Shown here one piece after another: positions 1 through 7,758 of a stretch of 28,078 nucleotides of DNA. Where the stretch lies: the NCBI GenBank assembly GCA_964370645.1, contig CAYJJS010000020.1, positions 1 to 28,078 on the forward strand. The letters run 5' to 3'. Both the position numbers and the translations under genes were made by a program. The first letter of the stretch is position 1. Each line of letters opens with the position of its first letter. This DNA is from CAMQRS01 sp964370645 (GTDB lineage: Bacteria; Bacillota_I; Bacilli_A; Erysipelotrichales; Erysipelotrichaceae). Below the pieces are notes generated by a model. That model worked only from the letters and a program-made list of their open reading frames with translations, was not told the origin of the DNA and did no database searches.

Positions 1-2
1 AT

Positions 3-104
3 AGATGGGAGATATATCAAAGAGATTTTGATTATGCGAAAGAGATAAGTTTTATTGACGCTTGCAATAGTGTCTTTAAATTGTTAGATAATATAATTGG
101 TTAA
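3..104 (+). CDS. C-terminal fragment of an unidentified protein, cut by the window edge
   Basis: An open frame runs in from the left edge and stops with TAA at 102-104, giving 33 residues that end in FKLLDNIIG. The composition (DYAKEI, IDACNSVF) looks like a natural protein end, and the AT-rich non-coding stretch after it fits the end of a gene. Too little remains to assign a family. It may be chance, since the fragment is short. Confidence 0.4.
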   Translation, partial: RWEIYQRDFDYAKEISFIDACNSVFKLLDNIIG

Positions 105-287
105 TAATTTCAAAAAATATCAAAGCAAGGACTTTTCATAATTATGTTAATAAATTTCTTGTTATCTTTTTGAAATAATATCACTCACTATATTTGGTGT
201 TTTACTTTATGTAAGATATATAAAAGAGATATGTTAATAAAATAACATAATATGGAGTCATTAAAATAATTATCATGCTTTGAGTGA
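105..287. other. AT-rich intergenic region upstream of recG
   Basis: No convincing gene is visible. The stretch contains one AT-rich inverted repeat, TATGTTA at 230-236 and TAACATA at 243-249, with a 6-base loop. This could be an operator or simply compositional. No U-tract terminator is evident after the upstream partial gene. Confidence 0.4.
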
Positions 288-315
288 TTGCAGTTTGCTC
301 TGTTTTTGGTATAAT
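288..315 (+). promoter_or_regulatory. recG promoter, predicted leaderless start
   Basis: TTGCAG at 288-293 and a perfect TATAAT at 310-315 are separated by 16 bases, a good sigma-A promoter. Transcription should begin about 6-8 bases after the -10, at about 321-323. The best recG start codon is at 322, so the mRNA would have little or no 5' leader. Confidence 0.7.
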
Positions 316-321
316 ACGGAT

Positions 322-2310
322 ATGGATTTGAAAGCAATACGTATAAGTGAAAAAAAACAAGCCATTTTGGCGCAAATGTATATTGATAGTGTTGAACAAT
401 TGCTGCAACACTATCCTTTTCGCTATGAAGAAAATAGGGTAAAACCTTTCTTAGAGTGGGAAGAAAAAGAACGTGTTTGCTTTGAGGGGGAAGTAATTAG
501 TGTTGCAAGAACGAATCGTTATGCATATAAGAAAAGTGTAACCAGCTTTGATGTGCTTTATGATGCGCAAGTAATACGTGTGAGTATTTTTAATCGTCCT
601 TGGACAAGTGCGTTTAAATTACATACAAAGCTCACTTTTTTTGGTCGTTATGATGGATATAATAAAGTGAGTTTAATTTCGTACACAAGTGAATCGTTAC
701 AACAACATTTAGGGATTATTCCTGTATATAATATAAAAGAAGGAATCTCTCAAAAAGATATACGAAAGTATATGCAAAAAGCATTGCAGGCAAGTTTGTT
801 TGATGAATTTATTCCTGCGTATTTACGTGATAAATACATGTTACAGAGTCGAAAAGATGCGTTGTATGGTATACATTCACCAAATAATAAAGAGTCCTTA
901 AAACAAAGTCTACGCTATTTGAAGTACGAAGAGTTTTTAAAGTTTCAACTACAAATGCAACAACGTAAGATGGATGGGATGAAGGTGGGTATTGCAAAGC
1001 AGTTTTCGCAAGATAAAATTGATGCATTTATCCATTCTCTTGGTTACACATTAACGCAAGGGCAATCTTCAGCCATTCAAGATGTATTGCAAGATCTACA
1101 AAGTAATCAGTGTATGTATCGTTTAGTACAAGGGGATGTGGGTTGTGGTAAGACGTTAGTTGCTTGTATTAGTATGTATGCAAATGTTTTGTCTACTTCA
1201 CAATGTGCTTTTATGGCACCTACAGAGATTTTAGCAATTCAACATTATGAGAACTTAAAAAAATACTTTGATGCTTATGATATACGTATTGCATTGTTGA
1301 CATCTTCCATTAAGAAGAAAGATAGAGTGTTATTATTGGAACAGCTACAAACTGGTGAAATTGATATACTGGTTGGAACACATGCTCTGTTTCAAGAGGA
1401 TGTACACTTTTCTAACTTGGGAATGGTAGTTGCCGATGAACAGCACCGTTTCGGTGTGCAACAACGTAGAAAACTACTTGAAAAGGGTAGTAAGGTTGAT
1501 TTTTTATTAATGAGTGCCACACCAATACCTAGAACCTTAGCAGTAAGTTTGTTTGGGGATATGGATGTGAGTAGTATTGAAGAGTTACCACTTGGTAGAA
1601 AGGGTGTAACTACACAGTTTGTAAATGAAGATAGTATGCGTAGTATCTTTCAAGATGTTTTACAAAAGATGGAACAAGGAAATCAAATGTATGTGGTTTG
1701 TCCTGCTATCGCAAATAATGAAGAATATGCGATGCGTAATGTAGAACAATTGTATGATTCGATGCAACAGGTGTTATCTAATAAGTTTAATATCGCATTA
1801 TTACATGGGAAAATGACACCAAGTGAAAAACAATGCATAATGGATGATTTTAAATCCTACAAATATGATATACTTATAAGTACAACGGTAATTGAGGTGG
1901 GAGTAGATGTGAAGGATGCCAATATTATGGTAATCTATGATGCACATCGTTTTGGAATGAGCCAATTGCATCAATTACGTGGTAGAGTGGGTAGAGGAGA
2001 TAAACCTGGCTATTGTTATTTATTGTCTGCGACAAAGGATGCGCAAAGTATGAAACGTTTAGAGTTGATGCAGTCTTGTAGTGATGGATTTGAAATTGCA
2101 AAGGCAGATTTGAGTTTAAGAGGTAGTGGTGATTTGTTGGGAGTACGACAAAGTGGTGTGCCTAGTTTTATACTAGGCGATATTATAAATGATTTTAATA
2201 TATTAGAGACAGCCCGCAATGATGCGATAACTTTACTAAAAAACATAAGTAAAGAGCCACAAGTACTATCCTTTTTACAAGATGTAGAGTATAGTGAATA
2301 TATAGATTAA
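322..2310 (+). CDS. recG: ATP-dependent DNA helicase RecG
   Basis: This is a branch-migrating DNA helicase that reverses stalled forks and processes recombination intermediates; 662 residues, close to the usual ~680. The N-terminal wedge/OB region begins with a HYPFRYE motif typical of RecG. Walker A is GDVGCGKT at about residues 271-278 and Walker B is the DEQH box at about 372-375. Helicase motif III is LLMSATPIPRT, and the C-terminal helicase motif is QLRGRVGRG, followed by the RecG tail. The reading frame is open upstream to 280, but the ATG at 322 is chosen because family homology begins there and a -10 box lies at 310-315. No strong Shine-Dalgarno precedes that ATG. The gene is followed 32 bases later by rnc and probably shares its transcript. 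Confidence 0.96.
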   Translation: MDLKAIRISEKKQAILAQMYIDSVEQLLQHYPFRYEENRVKPFLEWEEKERVCFEGEVISVARTNRYAYKKSVTSFDVLYDAQVIRVSIFNRPWTSAFKLHTKLTFFGRYDGYNKVSLISYTSESLQQHLGIIPVYNIKEGISQKDIRKYMQKALQASLFDEFIPAYLRDKYMLQSRKDALYGIHSPNNKESLKQSLRYLKYEEFLKFQLQMQQRKMDGMKVGIAKQFSQDKIDAFIHSLGYTLTQGQSSAIQDVLQDLQSNQCMYRLVQGDVGCGKTLVACISMYANVLSTSQCAFMAPTEILAIQHYENLKKYFDAYDIRIALLTSSIKKKDRVLLLEQLQTGEIDILVGTHALFQEDVHFSNLGMVVADEQHRFGVQQRRKLLEKGSKVDFLLMSATPIPRTLAVSLFGDMDVSSIEELPLGRKGVTTQFVNEDSMRSIFQDVLQKMEQGNQMYVVCPAIANNEEYAMRNVEQLYDSMQQVLSNKFNIALLHGKMTPSEKQCIMDDFKSYKYDILISTTVIEVGVDVKDANIMVIYDAHRFGMSQLHQLRGRVGRGDKPGYCYLLSATKDAQSMKRLELMQSCSDGFEIAKADLSLRGSGDLLGVRQSGVPSFILGDIINDFNILETARNDAITLLKNISKEPQVLSFLQDVEYSEYID

Positions 2311-2342
2311 ATGATAGGCATACTAAGAAAGGAGAGGTGTAT

Positions 2343-3029
2343 ATGAACGATATTTTTGACTGGTTAGAGGAACGAAATATTCCTTATCATAATAAACAAA
2401 TTATAAAACAAGCTTGTGTACATACATCTTTTTTAAATGAACATAAACAAGAACATGGAGATAATGAACGTTTAGAATTCATGGGAGATGCAGTGTTACA
2501 ACTGTATTCAACAAACGTATTGTTTTCAAAAGAACCTATTTTGAGTGAGGGAGAGATGACTCGACTTCGTTCACAGTTAGTGCGAGAAGAAGCTTTGGCG
2601 TACTATGTGCGCGAATTAGGATGGCAACAGTTTGTTTTGCTAGGTGTTGGTGAAGAGCGTAGTGGAGGACGTAATCGTGACTCTATTTTAGCGGATATGT
2701 TTGAAGCATTGATTGGTGCTTTGTATTTAGATTGTGGTTATGATGTAGTAAAAAACATATTGGATAGTGTGTTGGTACCACATCTTGAATTAAATCAAGA
2801 AAGTTTAGTGGTGGACTACAAAACAAAACTACAAGAATACATCCAAGCAGATACGAGAAACAATGTAGTGTATCAAGTTGTGAAGTCTACAGGACCTAGC
2901 AATAATCCAACCTTTTATGTAGAAGTGTTATTGGATGGGATTAAACTAGGTGAAGGAGAAGGTCACTCCAAGAAAAAAGCGGAACAAAAAGCGGCGCAAA
3001 AAGCATTTGAAAAGATGGTGAAGTTATAA
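2343..3029 (+). CDS. rnc: Ribonuclease III
   Basis: Double-strand-specific endoribonuclease that matures rRNA and cleaves structured or antisense-paired RNA; 228 residues, normal length. The catalytic signature ERLEFMGDA lies at residues 42-50 (E45, D49), and the second metal-binding motif DMFEALIGALYLD at 118-130 (D118, E121). A C-terminal dsRNA-binding domain occupies about residues 155-227, ending with the lysine/alanine-rich SKKKAEQKAAQKAFEKM. The ATG at 2343 is preferred over the GTG at 2337 because AAAGGAG lies 8 bases before it. In many Firmicutes plsX and acpP lie between recG and rnc and smc follows; here recG is followed immediately by rnc and a terminator. Confidence 0.96.
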   Translation: MNDIFDWLEERNIPYHNKQIIKQACVHTSFLNEHKQEHGDNERLEFMGDAVLQLYSTNVLFSKEPILSEGEMTRLRSQLVREEALAYYVRELGWQQFVLLGVGEERSGGRNRDSILADMFEALIGALYLDCGYDVVKNILDSVLVPHLELNQESLVVDYKTKLQEYIQADTRNNVVYQVVKSTGPSNNPTFYVEVLLDGIKLGEGEGHSKKKAEQKAAQKAFEKMVKL

Positions 3030-3055
3030 GGTTGGAAATGAATTCCAACCTTTTT
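3028..3055 (+). terminator. Intrinsic terminator of recG-rnc
   Basis: A perfect 10-bp stem (AAGGTTGGAA at 3028-3037 with TTCCAACCTT at 3043-3052) has a 5-base loop and ends in a T-run. It overlaps the rnc stop codon. Confidence 0.93.
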
Positions 3056-3067
3056 ATATGTTCACTA

Positions 3068-3096
3068 TGTACAGAACACTATATTTTAGATATAAT
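3068..3096 (+). promoter_or_regulatory. Promoter of the hscC operon
   Basis: A perfect -10 TATAAT at 3091-3096 lies 17 bases after a weak -35 TGTACA at 3068-3073. It sits between the rnc terminator and the HscC-like gene. No CIRCE element is visible, so HrcA control of heat-shock type is not indicated. Confidence 0.65.
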
Positions 3097-3122
3097 CGAA
3101 ACGATAAAAGAGGTGGATTTAT

Positions 3123-4895
3123 ATGAGTGAACGTGTTGTGATTGGAATTGACTTAGGGACAACAAACAGTTTAGTTTGTACGTATATGAATAATGAATTG
3201 GTAATGATACCAAATCGTTTCGGTAGTGTATTAACACCAAGTATTGTGAGTTTTGATGAAGAAGGAAATGTGTATGTTGGCCAAGTTGCAAAAGAGAGAA
3301 TGATTGCAAATCCAAACATGAGTGTCGCATCATTCAAGCGTTTTATGGGAAGCAATAAGCGCTTTAAACTGGGAGAGGCGTCGTGGAAAGCAGAAGAGTT
3401 ATCCGCGTTTATATTGCGTGAATTGATTGAAGATGCCAAACGCTATTTAGGTAAAGATATTGATGAGGCAATTATTAGTGTGCCTGCCTATTTCAATGAT
3501 GATAGTCGTAATGCAACTAAAAATGCTGGTGCATTAGCTAATGTGCACGTTTCTAGGGTTATAAATGAGCCAAGCGCAGCAGCCTTGGCTGCACGTAGTT
3601 TACACGATGTAAACGATTGTATGATGCTTGTAGTGGATATGGGAGGTGGAACACTAGATGTTTCTTTAGTGGAATGTTTTGGAGATATTGTAAGTGTATT
3701 AGCTGTAAGTGGTGACAACTATTTAGGGGGAGATGACTTTGACGCATGTATTGCAAGGTATTTTTGTAAGTGTCATAATGTAGATTTTGATTCTTTGCAA
3801 ATAGATACACGAAATATTGTGTTGAAAAGTGCTGAAATATGCAAACGAAATCTTTCTGTTCAAGAAGAAGTGCAGATGCAAGTGAGCACGAAACAAATAC
3901 AGGGAACACTAACCATGTCGCGTAAACAACTCATTCACATCTCACAAGATTTATTCACAAGAATACAGAAACCGATTGCGAAAGTGTTTAATGATGCAGG
4001 TGTAAGAAAAGAAGATATCGATGAGGTAATACTTGTTGGTGGTGGATGTAAAATACATGTAGTGAGTAAGTTTATCTCACATTTAATGTCTAAAGAGACA
4101 TTAAATATAGGTGAGATGGATCAAATTGTTGCAATGGGAGTCGGCGTGTATAGTGGAATTCGTGCACGTAAAGAAGATATCAAGCAACTAGTGTTAACGG
4201 ATATTTGTCCGTTTTCACTTGGTATTGCGATACACAATCCCGCAGGTACAGAAAGTTTGTCTTCTATTATTATAGAACGAAACACAGCCTTGCCAACAAG
4301 TCGTGTAGAACGCTATTATCCAGTTCATGCTAACCAAAAAATTATTACGATAAAGGTATTTCAAGGGGAAAGTATGTATACCAAAGACAATATATTCTTA
4401 GGAGAGCTGGAAGTGCCACTGCCGAATACTGAAAATAAGGCGGTTGATATTCGTTTAACGTATGATATCAATGGAATTTTACAAGTAGAAGCAACCGCAG
4501 TTCACAGCAACATTGCAACGCAAGGTGTGATCTTGTCAAAGGGTGCAAAAGGTATGAGTGAAGAGGAGATAGAAGCAAAATTGAAAGCCTATGATTCCTA
4601 TAAAAAACAAGATGTGCAAGAAGAACAATTTGTGTTTTTGAAAAATACTGCTGAAAGTTTATACGAGCAAATAAGTGGTGAAAATAGAGAGCGTTTAAAT
4701 GAGAGACACAAATCATTTATTATGGAATTTAAAGGTACGAGTAGTCAAAAATTAAGAAATAATGCACTTGAGTCTTTTTGGTCATTCTTAAACGTGATGA
4801 AAGATTATGTACAATATGACCCTTTTGAACAAACTGCTGCTGAATATTGGTCTTGGTACGAAGAAGAGGAAGAGAGTGAGAAAATTTTCAGTTAG
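3123..4895 (+). CDS. hscC: HscC-type Hsp70 chaperone
   Basis: An Hsp70 ATPase of 590 residues that resembles the specialised HscC class rather than housekeeping DnaK. The N-terminus (GIDLGTTNS, then IPNRFGSVLTPSIVSFDE, FKRFMGSN and ELSAFILREL) follows the HscC pattern I recall from E. coli. The phosphate-binding loops are DMGGGTLDVSL and ILVGGGCKI. A shortened substrate-binding domain and a helical C-terminus follow, without the acidic EEVD-like or long lid tail of DnaK. AGAGG precedes the ATG. The next gene begins 9 bases after the stop and encodes a J-like membrane protein, so the two are probably a chaperone/co-chaperone pair. Neither grpE nor dnaJ is nearby. The client proteins are unknown. 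Confidence 0.88.
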   Translation: MSERVVIGIDLGTTNSLVCTYMNNELVMIPNRFGSVLTPSIVSFDEEGNVYVGQVAKERMIANPNMSVASFKRFMGSNKRFKLGEASWKAEELSAFILRELIEDAKRYLGKDIDEAIISVPAYFNDDSRNATKNAGALANVHVSRVINEPSAAALAARSLHDVNDCMMLVVDMGGGTLDVSLVECFGDIVSVLAVSGDNYLGGDDFDACIARYFCKCHNVDFDSLQIDTRNIVLKSAEICKRNLSVQEEVQMQVSTKQIQGTLTMSRKQLIHISQDLFTRIQKPIAKVFNDAGVRKEDIDEVILVGGGCKIHVVSKFISHLMSKETLNIGEMDQIVAMGVGVYSGIRARKEDIKQLVLTDICPFSLGIAIHNPAGTESLSSIIIERNTALPTSRVERYYPVHANQKIITIKVFQGESMYTKDNIFLGELEVPLPNTENKAVDIRLTYDINGILQVEATAVHSNIATQGVILSKGAKGMSEEEIEAKLKAYDSYKKQDVQEEQFVFLKNTAESLYEQISGENRERLNERHKSFIMEFKGTSSQKLRNNALESFWSFLNVMKDYVQYDPFEQTAAEYWSWYEEEEESEKIFS

Positions 4896-4904
4896 GAGGA
4901 GTGT

Positions 4905-6590
4905 ATGTCAATTTGGAATCGCTTAGGAATAAAGTCTACAACGAATCAAAAAGAAATTAAGCAAGCATATGCGAAATTGATTGCGAAATATCACCCAGAA
5001 GAATATCCAGAAAAATTTAGTGAAATACAAGAAGCATACAAGTCTGCGATTTCGTATGCAAAAAAATATGGAAAAAAAGAAGAAAGAACAACACAAGCAG
5101 GTAATGCAGAGCATGTTAATACGCACATAACGCATGAGCAAATACAACAAAAGAGTGCTCAACCATTGAAGGGAAGTAAAGAAACACCGGTACAAAATGA
5201 TACCAAAGATACTGTTTCTACACCTAAAACAATGCAACGTGAAAAATTAGCAAAGGCCGCTCAATCGAATCAAACATATGAAGGAAATAAACAAAAAAAA
5301 GAAACGCCTAAATTAAAAGAAAGTGTTAAAGTTGAAGAAAGTAAAAAGACAAGAACGAGAGAAAAAACACCTACCCTGGAAGAAAGTGTAGAAACACCAA
5401 AAGTGGACACACCCAATAAAAAAGTTATCCAGAATCAACCACTACCTAAAGTGGAAAAAGAAGAGTCTTTTTATCAACAACAATTTCAACAAATTATGGA
5501 TTTGGATTGCTCACAAAATGACTCGCAGGAAAATTTTAAAGTGTTTTTACAAAACGTACCTTTGTGTCATCCAAGGATGAGTGAAGGGAAAGCAATTGTG
5601 CTTCGTGGTAATTGGAAGCAGTCTTTTACTTCACAATTGTTTTATGATTTTTCTAAAAAGCCTTGGTTTTTCATAGATATGATGCAGTTTATGGAAACAA
5701 TGAGTGTAAGTGATCCATTTACTTATATTCGTCTACAAGCGTTCTTAAAAGAACAGCTTGTACATATGCCAAAACAGACCCAAACGTTAATGAAAGAAAT
5801 ACTTTCTTACACACCAGTGGAAAAACCAATACACCAAAATGTATCTTCCAAAAAGAAGGCAATTAGTATGTGGATTGTGATTTTTGGTTTGCTTGCTATT
5901 GTCGGTAGAAGCATGGTACAAAGTGATATGTTTAATGCGAATGACACACCGGTATCGATTCCAAATGCGCAACAAGAGCAGGTGGAAGCTCTTGTACAAC
6001 CAAGTGCCCAGCACATTGAATTGTTACGAATGGATATACAAACCTATCATGAAAGTGTGTATGGTAATGGAGTATACGTTATTTACACGCATGATGAACA
6101 ATTATACGATGCGCAAAAAAGGGAATATGAAATGTATAGCGTGTTCCAAATAGAGAGACAAAACGCTACAGGAGAACGGATTCAAGTGGTAGATATGTAT
6201 GTTCCATTCCATCTTGCAAGTACGTATACAACACAAGATATTGCAGTTGACCAACTATTGCGAAACAATGTTCACCTAGTTGCACTGCAAACGTATGAAA
6301 ATATGCATATGTCTGATTTACACATTGCATCTATTTCAAATACAGAATGTTTATCCAGTGATCCAAACACGATTACTTTTCGATTGGATGAGGAGTATGA
6401 TGTAGAAGCACTGAAAGCGTATATTTTACAGTTTGAAAAAGATGTATTTGCGAATCCATCTATTTTGAGTGATGAACTTAAGATTGTGATTGAAAGGTAT
6501 GAAGGTAGCGTGAATCCAACTTATTTTACGATTACTCGCTCTACACCCTTGGTGGAATCGTACTTAGATCTTGTACTTACAACCATATAA
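4905..6590 (+). CDS. Membrane-anchored J-like co-chaperone (DjlB/DjlC-like), HPE variant
   Basis: 561 residues. Residues 1-50 resemble helices I-III of a J domain: WNRLGI, KEIKQAYAKLIAKYHPEEYP, then FSEIQEAYKSAI. The canonical HPD tripeptide is HPE at 30-32, and the loop after it is very short. A lysine/threonine/glutamate-rich low-complexity linker spans about 55-185, followed by a folded cytoplasmic region (about 190-305). One membrane helix at about 319-337 (ISMWIVIFGLLAIVG) precedes a predicted extracellular domain of about 220 residues that I do not recognise. The layout resembles E. coli DjlB/DjlC, which partner HscC. Context supports it delivering or localising the upstream Hsp70 at the membrane. 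The family call is inference from layout and motif, and the extracellular part may sense something outside. Confidence 0.72.
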   Translation: MSIWNRLGIKSTTNQKEIKQAYAKLIAKYHPEEYPEKFSEIQEAYKSAISYAKKYGKKEERTTQAGNAEHVNTHITHEQIQQKSAQPLKGSKETPVQNDTKDTVSTPKTMQREKLAKAAQSNQTYEGNKQKKETPKLKESVKVEESKKTRTREKTPTLEESVETPKVDTPNKKVIQNQPLPKVEKEESFYQQQFQQIMDLDCSQNDSQENFKVFLQNVPLCHPRMSEGKAIVLRGNWKQSFTSQLFYDFSKKPWFFIDMMQFMETMSVSDPFTYIRLQAFLKEQLVHMPKQTQTLMKEILSYTPVEKPIHQNVSSKKKAISMWIVIFGLLAIVGRSMVQSDMFNANDTPVSIPNAQQEQVEALVQPSAQHIELLRMDIQTYHESVYGNGVYVIYTHDEQLYDAQKREYEMYSVFQIERQNATGERIQVVDMYVPFHLASTYTTQDIAVDQLLRNNVHLVALQTYENMHMSDLHIASISNTECLSSDPNTITFRLDEEYDVEALKAYILQFEKDVFANPSILSDELKIVIERYEGSVNPTYFTITRSTPLVESYLDLVLTTI

Positions 6591-6597
6591 TAAAACT

Positions 6598-6621
6598 AAG
6601 CCATAGGGGGACCTATGGCTT
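6598..6621. terminator. Convergent hairpin terminator
   Basis: Stem AAGCCATAGG at 6598-6607 pairs perfectly with CCTATGGCTT at 6612-6621 around a GGGA loop. The T-run is better in the minus direction (AGTTTTATT), but the hairpin lies between two convergent genes and probably serves both. It contains the stop codon of the minus-strand DUF1893 gene. Confidence 0.85.
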
Positions 6622-7047
6622 ATATGTGTTATTCATGAGTTGTTCAATTCTCTTTTTAATATTCTCATAACCTTGTTCAATGTCATCGCATTTATATACG
6701 CTATCTTCTAGTGGACAAAGTCCATCGTTACTACGATTTTTTATGAAGGGTACACTTGCTTCATAGTAGTAGGGGATATTGTGTTTTTTTAAGACCTGCA
6801 TAGCACTCTCACTCATTAACAGTCCATGTACTTCTTTCGCCTTATACTTAACGAGTAGTATAGCAGCAGCTTTTCCAATGACTTTATCGATGATGATATT
6901 GTCTTGTAATAATGTAGGATTGCTATGAATGATTTTCATAATAGGTTTTACACCGATATCTATATCTTCATGCAATATCGTGTCTTTCTTCACAATGATA
7001 AAAGATGATATTTGATTGTGGATGCGTGTATAGTATTGTTTAATCAT
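6613..7047 (-). CDS. DUF1893 family protein
   Basis: 144 residues from the ATG at 7047, matching the usual size of DUF1893 proteins. Recognisable family features are DKVIGKAAAILLVKYKAKEVHG in the middle region (cited by its ends DKVIGKAAA and KEVHG), SESAMQVLKKHNI, VPFIKNRSNDGLCPLEDSV, and a helical end. The cysteine in DGLCPLE is a strongly conserved family position. Biochemical function is unknown. The frame is open further upstream, but homology begins at MIKQYY and this ATG overlaps the end of the ECF S-component gene by 8 bases, indicating translational coupling. Pairing with a transporter suggests a role in use or sensing of the imported compound, which is inference. Confidence 0.85.
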   Translation of the reverse strand: MIKQYYTRIHNQISSFIIVKKDTILHEDIDIGVKPIMKIIHSNPTLLQDNIIIDKVIGKAAAILLVKYKAKEVHGLLMSESAMQVLKKHNIPYYYEASVPFIKNRSNDGLCPLEDSVYKCDDIEQGYENIKKRIEQLMNNTYKP

Positions 7048-7552
7048 GTATGTATTTTCCCAAATAGCGTACCAATAGAGGGAGTAAAATGATTTGTACA
7101 ATGATTCCAGGTAGTCCCACCGTAATAGCAGTAAATACACTAGCTACTTTCGCGAATTGTACAAGACCAAATAGATTGGTTAATACAAGAATTGTTAAGA
7201 AATATCCAATTCTTCCAACAATCATTGCACTTAATAAACTAAAGTATGTGTTCCATTTTAACTTTTTGTATGTAAATCCACTGACTAAACCATATAGTGC
7301 TAATTCCACAACCATGATTGGTAAAAATAAAGCTCCGGGCATTCCTGTTAGAAATGAGGATAATAGAGGAATCAAAATACCAAGTAGTAATCCATAAAGT
7401 GGCCCAAATAAAAATCCAATTAAGATGACAGGGATATGCATTGGTAATAGAATCGTTCCTGGTACTCCAAACATATGACTTGTAACATAGGGTAAAAGTA
7501 GACCAAGTGCTAAAAATAGACCTAACGTAGTGATTTTTTTTGTTTGCAACAT
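7040..7552 (-). CDS. ECF transporter S component, substrate unknown
   Basis: 170 residues, highly hydrophobic, with about five or six membrane helices. The pattern FGVPGTILLPMHIPVILIGF followed by GPLYGLLLGILIPLLSS and MVVELALYGLVSGFTY is characteristic of the ECF-type S-component family (PF12822-like) of vitamin and micronutrient importers. S components bind the substrate and pair with a shared EcfA/A'/T module encoded elsewhere; none is here. AAAGGAG lies a few bases before the ATG. No long leader or riboswitch is visible upstream, so the vitamin cannot be deduced from regulation. Its overlap with the DUF1893 gene says the two proteins are made together. Confidence 0.87.
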   Translation of the reverse strand: MLQTKKITTLGLFLALGLLLPYVTSHMFGVPGTILLPMHIPVILIGFLFGPLYGLLLGILIPLLSSFLTGMPGALFLPIMVVELALYGLVSGFTYKKLKWNTYFSLLSAMIVGRIGYFLTILVLTNLFGLVQFAKVASVFTAITVGLPGIIVQIILLPLLVRYLGKYIHD

Positions 7553-7579
7553 AAAATTCTCCTTTAAAGTTCATAAAAA

Positions 7580-7608
7580 ACTATAGCAGAAATTAAAAAA
7601 AATTGCAC
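7580..7608 (-). promoter_or_regulatory. Possible promoter of the ECF-S/DUF1893 operon
   Basis: On the minus strand TATAGT (plus coordinates 7580-7585) lies 17 bases downstream of a poor -35, GTGCAA (7603-7608). The predicted 5' leader is only about 20 bases, too short for a riboswitch. The divergent DUF349 gene begins about 150 bases away; its own promoter in the AT-rich stretch 7700-7740 is not clear to me. Confidence 0.4.
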
Positions 7609-7758
7609 GATATAAATGTAAATGGCCAAAATAGAGCGTAAAAAGCATAGAAAATAGAGTAAAAATGGAAATAAGTGAAAAAAATATGAAAAGTTTTTCG
7701 CAAACGCTATATTTTTTGTGTAAAATTAAGTAGAATAGAAGATAGGAGTAGATGAGTT

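Noticed and set aside
202..411. Minus-strand open frame across the recG promoter
   Set aside because: It overlaps the recG start, has no ribosome binding site and its composition is non-protein-like.
3056..3122. CIRCE element controlling the Hsp70 gene
   Set aside because: No 9-bp inverted repeat of the CIRCE type is present before the HscC-like gene.
7089..7397. Plus-strand open frame inside the ECF S-component gene
   Set aside because: It is antisense to a clear membrane protein and shows no independent family features.
7553..7758. Vitamin riboswitch before the ECF S component
   Set aside because: The predicted leader is only about 20 bases and no conserved aptamer-like pairing is visible.
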